NCBI GenBank assembly: GCA_032229885.1
Contig: JAVYAJ010000214.1
Coordinates: 1 to 8,166 of the forward strand
Reading direction: 5' to 3'
DNA length: 8,166 bases
Source: Anammoximicrobium sp032229885
GTDB taxonomy: Bacteria > Planctomycetota > Planctomycetia > Pirellulales > Pirellulaceae
The translations under genes and the position numbers were made by a program. Of this stretch, positions 1 through 6,558 are shown piece after piece; positions within the stretch are counted from its first letter, which is position 1; every line of letters starts with the position of its first letter. The notes under the pieces are model-generated. The model had not been told where the DNA came from and ran no database searches. It saw nothing but the letters and a program-made list of their open reading frames with translations.

Positions 1-48
1 ACTGAACACCACAACATCTAACCCTTCAACAACTGAACGCTGTGGCTG

Positions 49-85
49 CCTGAAAACATTGTCAAAAATTTCACGATGTTTGAGG
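49..85 (+). promoter_or_regulatory. Stem-loop in the leader of the deoxyhypusine-synthase-like gene
   Basis: AAACATTGT at 54-62 pairs with ACGATGTTT at 73-81, giving 9 bp with one G-U, around a 10-base A/T-rich loop. CCT at 49-51 can also pair with AGG at 83-85 across a small internal loop. A competing outer pairing is CTAACC at 18-23 with GGTTAG at 84-89. The stem ends 11 bases before the ribosome binding site, so it does not hide it. It could be a leader structure, the end of an upstream transcript, or a protein-binding dyad. No clear -35/-10 pair is visible in 1-112. Confidence 0.35.
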
Positions 86-95
86 TTAGTGGTAC

Positions 96-102
96 AGAGG
101 GG
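96..102 (+). promoter_or_regulatory. Ribosome binding site that fixes the start at 113
   Basis: AGAGGGG lies 10 bases before the ATG at 113. A second ATG at 103 is out of frame with the gene, so the purine tract supports 113 as the real start. Confidence 0.6.
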
Positions 103-112
103 ATGAGCAACC

Positions 113-1186
113 ATGGCTGAACGCTCGAAGGCTTCGACAACTCCGACCGACGCCGTGTCCGGAGCGGCCGGCGATCTACCCATCTGTCGGTTCATCTTGC
201 GAAACTATCACAACTTCAACGCCCGTACGCTGCGCGATGCGCTCGTGTCCTATTGGCGGCATCTGGCGCAGGGCGGAAAGATGTTTTGGACGCTGGCCGG
301 CGCGATGTCGTCCGCCCAGCTCGGGATTTCGCTGGCCCCCGCGATCCGAGCCGGCTTGATCCACGGCGTCTCGACCACGGGCGCCAATCTGGAAGAGTCC
401 CTGTTCCGGCTGGTCGCCCACGACCACTATCGGGACTTTCCCGAGTACCGTTACTTTTCCAAGGACGACGACACGCAATTGTTGAACGCCGGACTGCGTC
501 GGGTAACGGACACCAGCATCCCCGAAGACGAAGCGTTTCGCGTCGTCGAAAAAATTATCGTGCCGCTGTGGAAGTCCGCCGCCGACGAGGGCCGACGCCA
601 CTTCTGGCACGAGTATTTCTATCGACTCGTTCGGCTTCTGGATCCCGCCCAACACCAAAGCGATCCGGCGGATTGTTGGCTGCTGGCCGCGGCCGAGATG
701 AACTTGCCGATGGTCGTTCCGGGATATGAAGACTCGACGTTCGGCAACATCTTCGCCTCGTACGTAAAGACGGGCGAGCTTTCGGCGGCGATCGCCAAAT
801 CCGGCATCGAGTACATGGTCGAGCTGTACGACCAATACCGGGCGCTGGCCTCCGGCACGGGCGTCGGCTTCTTTCAGATCGGCGGCGGCATCGCGGGCGA
901 TTTTCCGATCTGCGTCGTGCCGTCGATCCGCTACGACCTGCAGCAGGAGGCGCCGGCGTGGTCCTACTTTTGCCAGGTGTCCGACTCGACCACGTCCTAC
1001 GGCTCGTACTCGGGCGCTACGCCGAACGAAAAGATCACCTGGGACAAGCTGACCAAAGACACGCCGATGTTCGTCATCGAGTCGGACGCCACGATCGTCG
1101 TCCCGCTGCTGCTCGGCGCGCTGCTGGAATGCCAACGGGATCCGCAGCACGCAGAGACGCTTTTTGCGCAGGTCCAGCGCCGCTGA
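113..1186 (+). CDS. Deoxyhypusine synthase family protein (probable polyamine/homospermidine-type enzyme)
   Basis: This 357-residue cytoplasmic protein belongs to the deoxyhypusine synthase family (Pfam DS). Eukaryotic members use NAD to move the aminobutyl group of spermidine onto a lysine of eIF5A. Bacteria lack eIF5A, and bacterial homologues have been linked to making homospermidine from putrescine. Family segments seen: KMFWTLAGAMSSAQLG at 56-71, STTGANLEE at 87-95, RVTDTSIPEDEA at 130-141, GGGIAGDFP at 257-265 and SYGSYSGATPNEKITWDK at 295-312. Lys312 in ITWDK aligns with the catalytic lysine of the human enzyme (SWGK). The human KHH tract after GGG is replaced by GDF, which argues against true eIF5A modification. 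The first 20 residues are a variable polar tail. The ATG follows a good ribosome binding site. No polyamine or eIF5A-like gene is adjacent. The family call is secure; the substrate is inferred. Confidence 0.9.
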   Translation: MAERSKASTTPTDAVSGAAGDLPICRFILRNYHNFNARTLRDALVSYWRHLAQGGKMFWTLAGAMSSAQLGISLAPAIRAGLIHGVSTTGANLEESLFRLVAHDHYRDFPEYRYFSKDDDTQLLNAGLRRVTDTSIPEDEAFRVVEKIIVPLWKSAADEGRRHFWHEYFYRLVRLLDPAQHQSDPADCWLLAAAEMNLPMVVPGYEDSTFGNIFASYVKTGELSAAIAKSGIEYMVELYDQYRALASGTGVGFFQIGGGIAGDFPICVVPSIRYDLQQEAPAWSYFCQVSDSTTSYGSYSGATPNEKITWDKLTKDTPMFVIESDATIVVPLLLGALLECQRDPQHAETLFAQVQRR

Positions 1187-1208
1187 TGCGGCCGCCGATG
1201 CGGCCGCC
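1185..1208. repeat. Two exact copies of a 12-bp tandem repeat at the gene end
   Basis: GATGCGGCCGCC occurs at 1185-1196 and again at 1197-1208, followed by a partial third copy (GACGC). The first copy overlaps the TGA stop of the preceding gene. It may be replication slippage in GC-rich DNA; no function is evident. Confidence 0.6.
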
Positions 1209-1282
1209 GACGCTCCCCGCGACAGGGGCGCCGCACGCCGTCCGCCAAACAAAGGACGCGTCGCTTGCGGTATGCGGCGTGC

Positions 1283-1309
1283 GCCCACGGCGGTCCGCGA
1301 CCCGTGGGC
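1283..1309. repeat. Inverted repeat, 8-bp stem, in the spacer before the sulfatase gene
   Basis: GCCCACGG at 1283-1290 pairs perfectly with CCGTGGGC at 1302-1309 around an 11-base loop. It lies about 100 bases after the stop of the upstream gene and has no T-run, so it is not a classic intrinsic terminator. The rest of the 271-base spacer 1187-1457 holds no recognisable gene or promoter. Chance is a real possibility at this GC content. Confidence 0.3.
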
Positions 1310-1457
1310 AATGGCCGAACGTCGGCACGGCTCGCACGGCCCGCGCCCGGACGCCGAACGAGCTCGCGCACCGCGTCGCGACCATGACAAAGTCGTCGGC
1401 GCCGCCCGGCGGTCCGCTCGCTGTCCACAACCTGTTTTCGACGAGGCTATTCTGAAG

Positions 1458-3131
1458 ATGAACCGAACCGTTCGCCTGGTGATTCTGTTCGTGGCGCTGT
1501 TGCCCGTCGCGGGGGCCGCGGCGGATCCGGTCAACGTCCTGCTGATCTGCGTCGACGACCTGAAGCCCCTGCTGGGCTGCTACGCGACGCCGCTGGTCCA
1601 GTCGCCGAACATCGATCGCCTCGCGGCCCGCGGGACGCTGTTCGAGAGCGCGTACTGCAACCAGGCCGTATGCTCGCCGTCGCGCAACTCGCTGATGACG
1701 GGCCTGCGGCCCCAGACCATCGGGATCTACGATCTGTCGACCAACTTTCGCCGCGCCGTTCCGGAGGCGGTCACCGTCGCGCAGGATTTTCGCCAGCGGG
1801 GCTACCGGACCGAGGCGGTCGGCAAGATCTTTCACGTCGGCCACGGCAATTTCGAGGACGACGCCTCGTGGAGCGTGCCGCATTGGCGGCCTCGGGCGCC
1901 GAGCTACCAGCTCGCGGCCAGCACCGCCAACATGCGGTCCGCGAAGACCGGCGACATGCGCGGCCCCGCGACCGAGTGCGCGGACGTCGCGGACGACGCG
2001 TATGCCGACGGCCTGATTGCCGACGAGGCCGTGCGGCGATTACAGGCGGCACGGGCCAAGCCCGACGCCCCGTTTTTCCTGGCGGTCGGTTTTCTCAAGC
2101 CGCACCTGCCGTTTGTCGCGCCGCAGAAATACTGGGATCTGTATCAGCGCAGCGAGTTCCACCCGCCCCCCGACCAACGCCCTCCGGACGGCGCGCCGGA
2201 GTATGCCCCAACCACCTGGGGCGAACTGCGGCAGTACAGCGATATGCCCGAGACCGGCCCCCTGTCGGACGACCAACAGCGGCGTTTGATCCACGGCTAC
2301 CACGCGGCGGTCAGCTATATGGACGCCCAGCTCGGACGCGTTCTCGACGCGTTGGACCAAACCGGCCTGGCCGACAAGACAATCATCGTCTTCTGGGGCG
2401 ATCACGGCTGGCACCTGGGCGATCACGGGATGTGGTGCAAGCACACCAACTATGAGCACGCTGCGCGCATCCCGTTGATCGTCGTCGCGCCCGGCGTCGC
2501 CCAAGCGGGCGCCAAAACCCGCTCGCTGATCGAGACGGTCGATATCTACCCAACGTTGTGCGAACTGGCCGGACTCGGCGCCCCGCCAGGCTTGGACGGC
2601 GCCAGTTTCGTCCCCGTGCTGCGATCGCCGACCGCGCAGACCAAGCAGGCCGCATTCCATGTTTTCCCACGCGGCCGCCTGTTGGGCCGGGCCGTGCGAA
2701 CCGCCCGCTATCGGTTGGTCGAATGGAAACCGATCGGCGCGTCGCCCGAGTCGGCCGAGCTGGAGTTGTACGACTTGGAGACCGATCCGGCGGAAACGAA
2801 GAATCGGGCGTCGGACAAGCCGGAGATTGTGGCCCAGCTACGAGCGATCCTGGCCACGCAAGACGAAGCGAAGCCGCAGGTTCGAGACACAGCGGGCAAA
2901 GGCCAAAAGACGCGAGCGTCCGCCGCGGGATCCGCCCGGCCCAAGCTCGACCGGGCGGCCCTGTTTGCCAAACGCGACGCGAACGGCGACGGTCGCCTGA
3001 CGCGCGACGAATTCCTGCGCGGCCAGCCCGATCCCGACGCGGCGCCGGAGCGGTTTCTGCGTTTCGACGTCAATCGAGATGGCTTCGTCGATCGCGACGA
3101 GTTCATCAGCGGCGGCAGACCATCCCGCTGA
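1458..3131 (+). CDS. Secreted iduronate-2-sulfatase-type sulfatase with C-terminal EF-hand pair
   Basis: This 557-residue type I (formylglycine) sulfatase probably hydrolyses sulfate esters of polysaccharides outside the cytoplasm. Residues 1-22 form a signal peptide with likely cleavage after the Ala run before Asp23. Asp33-Asp34 (CVDD) start the metal site. CSPSR at 72-76 is the formylglycine motif, with Cys72 as the residue to be converted. KPHLP at 214-218 and GDHGWHLGDHGMWCKHTNYE at 314-333 supply further active-site Lys, Asp and His and match the iduronate-2-sulfatase branch. A linker rich in Ala, Lys and Arg (about 470-498) leads to two full EF-hand loops at 507-518 and 537-548. The reading frame stays open upstream to ATG 1164, but ATG 1458 is chosen because the signal peptide begins there; GAGG at 1443-1446 is a weak ribosome binding site. 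No sulfatase-maturing enzyme is in the window. The exact substrate is unknown. Confidence 0.92.
   Translation: MNRTVRLVILFVALLPVAGAAADPVNVLLICVDDLKPLLGCYATPLVQSPNIDRLAARGTLFESAYCNQAVCSPSRNSLMTGLRPQTIGIYDLSTNFRRAVPEAVTVAQDFRQRGYRTEAVGKIFHVGHGNFEDDASWSVPHWRPRAPSYQLAASTANMRSAKTGDMRGPATECADVADDAYADGLIADEAVRRLQAARAKPDAPFFLAVGFLKPHLPFVAPQKYWDLYQRSEFHPPPDQRPPDGAPEYAPTTWGELRQYSDMPETGPLSDDQQRRLIHGYHAAVSYMDAQLGRVLDALDQTGLADKTIIVFWGDHGWHLGDHGMWCKHTNYEHAARIPLIVVAPGVAQAGAKTRSLIETVDIYPTLCELAGLGAPPGLDGASFVPVLRSPTAQTKQAAFHVFPRGRLLGRAVRTARYRLVEWKPIGASPESAELELYDLETDPAETKNRASDKPEIVAQLRAILATQDEAKPQVRDTAGKGQKTRASAAGSARPKLDRAALFAKRDANGDGRLTRDEFLRGQPDPDAAPERFLRFDVNRDGFVDRDEFISGGRPSR
2976..3101 (+). other. Two EF-hand calcium-binding loops within the sulfatase
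   Basis: Loop 1 (residues 507-518) has Asp507, Asn509, Asp511, Gly512, Leu514, Thr515 and Glu518. Loop 2 (residues 537-548) has Asp537, Asn539, Asp541, Gly542, Val544, Asp545 and Glu548. Both carry acidic or Asn ligands at loop positions 1, 3 and 5, Gly at 6, a hydrophobic residue at 8 and Glu at 12, as expected for calcium binding. Confidence 0.85.
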
Positions 3132-3641
3132 TCGCGTGGACGCCGCGAGCCGCGCGTCGCCGCGTCCCAAAGCGGCGCCACGGGTCACTGTCAATCTAAA
3201 TCCTGGCTCATAGTCCACCTCGGGCGCACGTCAGGTTCTGCGCAGTTCAACAGAGGTGGAAAAAGATCGACCCGAGACTTGGCGGATCCTAGGGCAAGCC
3301 ATCGGTCGGGGGGCGTTGGGAGGCCGCGATCCGTTTGAAACGCGGCCAATCCTGGACGGGGCGGCAGCGGGTGGGGGGCGAAACAACGCGCTCCAGGCAG
3401 CCTGGATTGTCACACCGCGCGGATTCCGCGATCCGGCGAGCGTGAAAATTCGAGCATTACGATTGGACGACGCTCGGGTCGGCGGCCCGTGGCACGCCCG
3501 CTCGCTCAGAGCAGCCGAACCGCGCGCCAGCGTGACAGTGGGTGGAACAGCCACTGCCGGTTGATCCTCGCCGCCCGCGGACGGAGGAATTTCTGACCGC
3601 ACGCCTAGCGTCTGGTGGCGGGCTGGCCGCTATCGCCGGAT
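3132..3641. other. Gap between convergent genes; no gene recognised
   Basis: This 510-base stretch separates the stops of the sulfatase (+) and leuB (-). Open frames on both strands (3256-3564 +, 3231-3602 -) have no family resemblance or good start signal. Short hairpins are visible: CGCCGC/GCGGCG at 3158-3177, GGCCGCG/CGCGGCC at 3322-3347 with a 12-base loop, and TCCAGG/CCTGGA at 3392-3406 with a 3-base loop followed by TTGT. None has a strong T-run on either strand, so no intrinsic terminator can be called with confidence. Confidence 0.5.
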
Positions 3642-4700
3642 CTACAGCGCCTCGACCACCAGATCTCCGACTTCGCGCGTGCCGTACCCCATCCGTCCCG
3701 CGGCCTGGCTTTTCATCTTGGTCCCGGTGACGACCTGGATGGCTTTCAGCACGCGGGCGCCCGCGGCGCTCTGGCCGCTGTGCTCCAACAGCATCGACAG
3801 GGCGCTGATCGCCGCGATCGGGTTGATCACGTTCTGGCCCGTGTACTTCGGCGCGCTGCCGCCCATGGGTTCGTACATGCTGACGCCGCCCGGCTCGGGG
3901 TTGATATTTCCGCCCGCGGCCACGCCCATCCCGCCCTGCAGGATGCCCGCCAGGTCGGTGATGATGTCGCCGAACATGTTCGTGGTGACGATCACGTCGT
4001 AGTACTCGGGGTTCTTGACCATCCACATGCAGCAGGCGTCCACGTGGTTATAGTCCTGCTGGACGTCCGGATACTCTTTGGCCACCTCGTCGAACGTCCG
4101 CATCCACAGGTCGTGCCCATAAGACAGCACGTTCGTTTTCGCGACCAGCGTCAGCCGCTTGCCCTTGGGATTGTTCCGTTTGCGCGCGTACTCGAACGCC
4201 CAGCGGATGCACCGCTCGCAGCCTTTGCGCGTGTAGATGGCGGTCTGGGTCGCCACTTCGTCCGGCGTGCCCTTCTTCAAGAATCCGCCGATGCCGGCAT
4301 ACAGGTCCTCGGTGTTTTCTCGGACGACGACAAAATCGATGTCCGCCGGACCTTTGCCCGCCAACGGCGTTTCGACGCCCGGGAACAGCTTGACGGGCCG
4401 CAGGTTGATGTATTGATCGAAGGCGAACCGCAGGTTCAACAGCAGGCCGCGTTCCAGGATCCCCGGCGCCACGTCGGGATGGCCGATCGCGCCCAGCAGG
4501 ATCGCGTCGTACTGACGCAGTTCCTCGACAGCGCCCGCGGGCAGGACTTCGCCGGTCTTCAGATAACGGTCGCCGCCGAAATCGTAGTCCGTCAGGCTGT
4601 AGTCGAAACCTTCGAGCTTGGCGACGGCCTTGAGCACTTTGACCGCTTCCGCGGTGACCTCTGGGCCCGTTCCGTCTCCTCCGATGACTGCAATCTTCAT
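3642..4700 (-). CDS. leuB: 3-isopropylmalate dehydrogenase-like beta-decarboxylating dehydrogenase
   Basis: This 352-residue cytoplasmic enzyme of the isocitrate/isopropylmalate dehydrogenase family most likely oxidises and decarboxylates 3-isopropylmalate in leucine synthesis. It starts MKIAVIGGDGTGPEV. ERGLLLNLR (83-91) and NLRP (99-102) keep the Leu pair and arginines expected for isopropylmalate. VVRENTEDLYAG (125-136), KTN (188-190), Asp221, and Asp245/Asp249 in MFGDIITDL supply catalytic and metal residues. The overall pattern resembles actinobacterial-type LeuB. The cofactor loop is unusual: MGGSAPKYTG (279-288) has Gly where LeuB usually has His, and Lys285-Tyr286 where NAD enzymes have Asp-Ile. 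The frame extends to an ATG at 4727, but the start at 4700 is preferred because GGAGG sits 10 bases upstream. No other leu genes are nearby. An isocitrate- or homoisocitrate-type substrate is the alternative. Confidence 0.8.
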   Translation of the reverse strand: MKIAVIGGDGTGPEVTAEAVKVLKAVAKLEGFDYSLTDYDFGGDRYLKTGEVLPAGAVEELRQYDAILLGAIGHPDVAPGILERGLLLNLRFAFDQYINLRPVKLFPGVETPLAGKGPADIDFVVVRENTEDLYAGIGGFLKKGTPDEVATQTAIYTRKGCERCIRWAFEYARKRNNPKGKRLTLVAKTNVLSYGHDLWMRTFDEVAKEYPDVQQDYNHVDACCMWMVKNPEYYDVIVTTNMFGDIITDLAGILQGGMGVAAGGNINPEPGGVSMYEPMGGSAPKYTGQNVINPIAAISALSMLLEHSGQSAAGARVLKAIQVVTGTKMKSQAAGRMGYGTREVGDLVVEAL

Positions 4701-4710
4701 GTCTTCTCTC

Positions 4711-4715
4711 CCTCC
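4711..4715 (-). promoter_or_regulatory. Ribosome binding site of leuB
   Basis: GGAGG on the minus strand, in a longer purine run, lies 10 bases before the ATG ending at 4700. It decides between that start and the in-frame ATG at 4727. Confidence 0.75.
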
Positions 4716-4822
4716 GGGCGATCTCATGTCGCGTGTGCGGGCGGGCGGGTTCTAGGCGCCAGCACGCTCGTTCCAGCCTGTCTCGCCGTGACCGCGACGC
4801 GTCCAGTGTCTGTTTCCGACGG

Positions 4823-4836
4823 CGGATTGTAATCCG
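4823..4836. promoter_or_regulatory. Palindrome covering the leuB -10 box (possible operator)
   Basis: CGGATT at 4823-4828 and AATCCG at 4831-4836 form a perfect dyad around a central GT. It overlaps the proposed TACAAT box, a position where a bound repressor would block transcription. The regulator is unknown. Confidence 0.35.
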
Positions 4837-4854
4837 AATCCTGTCTGCTCACAA
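4826..4854 (-). promoter_or_regulatory. Sigma70-type promoter of leuB
   Basis: On the minus strand TTGTGA (plus 4849-4854) and TACAAT (plus 4826-4831) are separated by exactly 17 bases. They match 4 of 6 and 5 of 6 consensus positions. Transcription would start near 4819, giving a leader of about 120 bases before the leuB ATG. The match stands out in GC-rich surroundings. Confidence 0.55.
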
Positions 4855-4861
4855 GTTGCCG

Positions 4862-4883
4862 CGTCGCGGCCACGTCGCGGCCA
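4862..4883. repeat. Two exact copies of an 11-bp tandem repeat
   Basis: CGTCGCGGCCA occurs at 4862-4872 and 4873-4883, directly upstream of the leuB -35 box. The period is close to one helical turn. It could be a paired binding site or simple GC-rich slippage. Confidence 0.5.
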
Positions 4884-4952
4884 GCGGCGCCGAACGCCCG
4901 CTCCCGCGGCCGGGCAGCGCATCACGGTGCGTCGCGCCGCGTGCCCAGGGCC

Positions 4953-4981
4953 TTGCAAGGCTTGCTCGCTTGCCGTACCCT
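4953..4981 (+). promoter_or_regulatory. Weak candidate promoter of cydAB
   Basis: TTGCAA at 4953-4958 and TACCCT at 4976-4981 are spaced by 17 bases and match 4 of 6 and 3 of 6 consensus positions. The -35 box lies inside a 10-bp palindrome, CCTTGCAAGG (4951-4960), followed by two more CTTGC copies at 4961 and 4969. Transcription would begin near 4988 and include the 20-bp tandem repeat. This is a weak call. Confidence 0.25.
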
Positions 4982-5002
4982 ATGGCGGACGACACGAACT
5001 CA

Positions 5003-5042
5003 ATGCGAGCCTCACCCTCAATATGCGAGCCTCACCCTCAAT
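5003..5042. repeat. Two exact copies of a 20-bp tandem repeat just before cydA
   Basis: The 20-base unit ATGCGAGCCTCACCCTCAAT occurs at 5003-5022 and 5023-5042, ending 12 bases before the cydA ATG. A 20-bp period places both copies on nearly the same helix face. The GAGCCTCACCCTCA core resembles intergenic repeats that I recall as common in some bacterial genomes, so a dispersed repeat is as likely as an operator pair. Confidence 0.75.
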
Positions 5043-5054
5043 AGGCGCCTTCCG

Positions 5055-6506
5055 ATGGATGTCGTCTTGCTTTCGCGTTGGCAGTTTGCGCTGACGATCA
5101 TGTTCCATTACCTGTTCCCGCCCTTGACGATTGGGCTGGGCGTGGTGCTGGTGTTTCTGGAATACCGTTGGCTGCGGACCGACGATCCGGTCTATCACAC
5201 GGCTGCGCGATTCTGGGCCAAGATCTTCGGGATCAATTTTGCTCTGGGCGTCGCGACCGGGATCGTCATGGAGTTTCAGTTCGGCACGAACTGGGCTGTC
5301 TATTCGCGGTACGTGGGCGACGTGTTCGGCTCGGCGCTGGCCGCCGAGGGGATCTTTGCGTTTTTCCTGGAGTCCGGGTTTCTGGCGGTCGTGTTGTACG
5401 GCTGGAATCGCGTGTCGCGCGGATTTCATTTCTTCGCGACGCTGATGGTCTCGCTGGGCGCGATCTTTTCTTCGGTGTGGATCGTGATCGCCAATTCGTG
5501 GCAACAGACGCCGGCGGGGCACCATCTGGTCGAGCATGTGGTGAACGGCCAACCGTTCCTCCGCGCCGAGATCGTCGATTTCTGGGCGATGGTCTTCAAC
5601 CCCTCGTCCATCCATCGCCTGGTCCACGTCTGGTTCGGCGCGTTCACGTTGGGCGCGATGTTCGTCATGAGCATTTCCGCCTGGTATTTGTTGCGCGGAC
5701 GGCACTCGGAGTTTGCCAAGCGTTCGTTCACCGGCGGCCTGCTGCTGGCGACGTTTTCCGCGGTGGGCCAATTGATTTCCGGACACTTGAACGCCGAGAT
5801 GGTGGCCCGCCACCAGCCGGCCAAGCTGGCGGCGTTCGAGGGGATCTTCGAGACCGGCCGGACGGGCACGCCGCTGTACGTGTTCGGTTGGCCCGACGAG
5901 CGCGCGGGCCGCGTCAACGCGGGTTTGCCGCTGCCGGGCATGTTGAGCCTGCTGGTGTACGGCGATCCCAGTCGGCCGGTTCCCGGGCTGGACCAACTCG
6001 AGCCGGTCTACGGCCGTCCGCCGGTTTGGTTGTCGTTCCAGTCCTATCACCTCATGGTCGCGCTGGGCATGTTGTTCCTGGCCAGCACGCTGTGGGCCTG
6101 CTGGTCCTGGTGGCGAGGGACGCTGTTTCAACAGCGGTGGCTGCTGTGGTACTTCGTGTTCGGAGTCGGCTTGGCGTTCGTCGCCAACGAGGTCGGCTGG
6201 GTCGCGGCCGAGGTGGGGCGTCAACCGTGGGCCGTCTATCCCACGCTGGCCGCGGACGGGACCGTGATCGGCGGCCTGCGGACCAGCGCGGGCGTGTCCG
6301 AGGTCGTTACCGCCAGCGAGGTTCTCGGGTCGATCGTGATGTTCGGGTTGATCTACGTGCTGCTGTTCGTGCTGTGGATATTCCTGTTGAATCGCAAAAT
6401 CCAGCGCGGTCCCGATCCGGATGGGGGATCGCCGCGGCCCGTCGAGGGCCCGTTGGCGGCCGTGGCGGCGGCGCAGGCGCGCCTGCGTGTGGGCGCGCCG
6501 GACTGA
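5055..6506 (+). CDS. cydA: Cytochrome bd quinol oxidase subunit I
   Basis: This 483-residue inner-membrane protein binds the haems and oxidises quinol in cytochrome bd, which reduces O2 to water without pumping protons. About nine membrane segments are visible. By comparison with E. coli CydA, His18 matches the b595 ligand, and His191 (RLVH) and Met334 (YHLM) match the b558 ligands. Glu98 and Glu106 in AAEGIFAFFLES lie in the haem/proton region. Lys257 and Glu262 in AKLAAFEGIFET match the quinol-binding Q-loop residues. GRQPW (388-392) is conserved. It is shorter than E. coli CydA because it lacks the long Q-loop insertion, so it is the short-Q-loop type. The frame is open back to ATG 4941, but ATG 5055 begins the family N-terminus (MDVVLLSRWQFALT); AGGCG at 5043-5047 is a weak ribosome binding site. 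cydB follows after 52 bases. Confidence 0.95.
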   Translation: MDVVLLSRWQFALTIMFHYLFPPLTIGLGVVLVFLEYRWLRTDDPVYHTAARFWAKIFGINFALGVATGIVMEFQFGTNWAVYSRYVGDVFGSALAAEGIFAFFLESGFLAVVLYGWNRVSRGFHFFATLMVSLGAIFSSVWIVIANSWQQTPAGHHLVEHVVNGQPFLRAEIVDFWAMVFNPSSIHRLVHVWFGAFTLGAMFVMSISAWYLLRGRHSEFAKRSFTGGLLLATFSAVGQLISGHLNAEMVARHQPAKLAAFEGIFETGRTGTPLYVFGWPDERAGRVNAGLPLPGMLSLLVYGDPSRPVPGLDQLEPVYGRPPVWLSFQSYHLMVALGMLFLASTLWACWSWWRGTLFQQRWLLWYFVFGVGLAFVANEVGWVAAEVGRQPWAVYPTLAADGTVIGGLRTSAGVSEVVTASEVLGSIVMFGLIYVLLFVLWIFLLNRKIQRGPDPDGGSPRPVEGPLAAVAAAQARLRVGAPD

Positions 6507-6558
6507 TGATGCGCCGGAGCCAAAAAGCGGGTTGCGAGCCGGGTGGAGTGTGCCTGAG

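Noticed and set aside
59..90. TTGTCA at 59-64 as a -35 box for the gene at 113
   Set aside because: No acceptable -10 box lies 16-19 bases downstream, and the motif is inside the leader stem-loop.
1164..1457. 98-codon in-frame extension upstream of the sulfatase start
   Set aside because: It is Ala/Arg-rich low-complexity sequence with no family match, overlaps the previous gene, and would bury the signal peptide that begins at 1458.
176..1534. 452-codon open frame on the minus strand opposite the deoxyhypusine-synthase-like gene
   Set aside because: It is a shadow frame of GC-rich coding DNA; the plus-strand protein has clear family motifs and the minus frame has none.
2040..2660. Minus-strand open frame inside the sulfatase gene
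   Set aside because: It is antisense to a well-conserved domain, rich in Arg, Gly and Val, with no recognisable motif.
3256..3564. 102-codon plus-strand open frame with GTG start in the convergent gap
   Set aside because: The purine-rich motif overlaps the start codon instead of preceding it, third-position base use is not like neighbouring genes, and no family is recognised.
3615..4832. 405-codon plus-strand open frame opposite leuB
   Set aside because: It is exactly antisense to a conserved enzyme. Its His/Asp/Val/Arg-rich composition is what the complement of that enzyme's codons would give.
5003..5042. Tandem repeat as a CRISPR remnant
   Set aside because: Only two copies lie head to tail with no spacer between them, so it is not a CRISPR array.
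4980..6224. 414-codon minus-strand open frame opposite cydA
   Set aside because: It is antisense to cydA, which has all its haem ligands; the Arg/Gln/His-rich sequence is typical of the complement of a membrane-protein gene.
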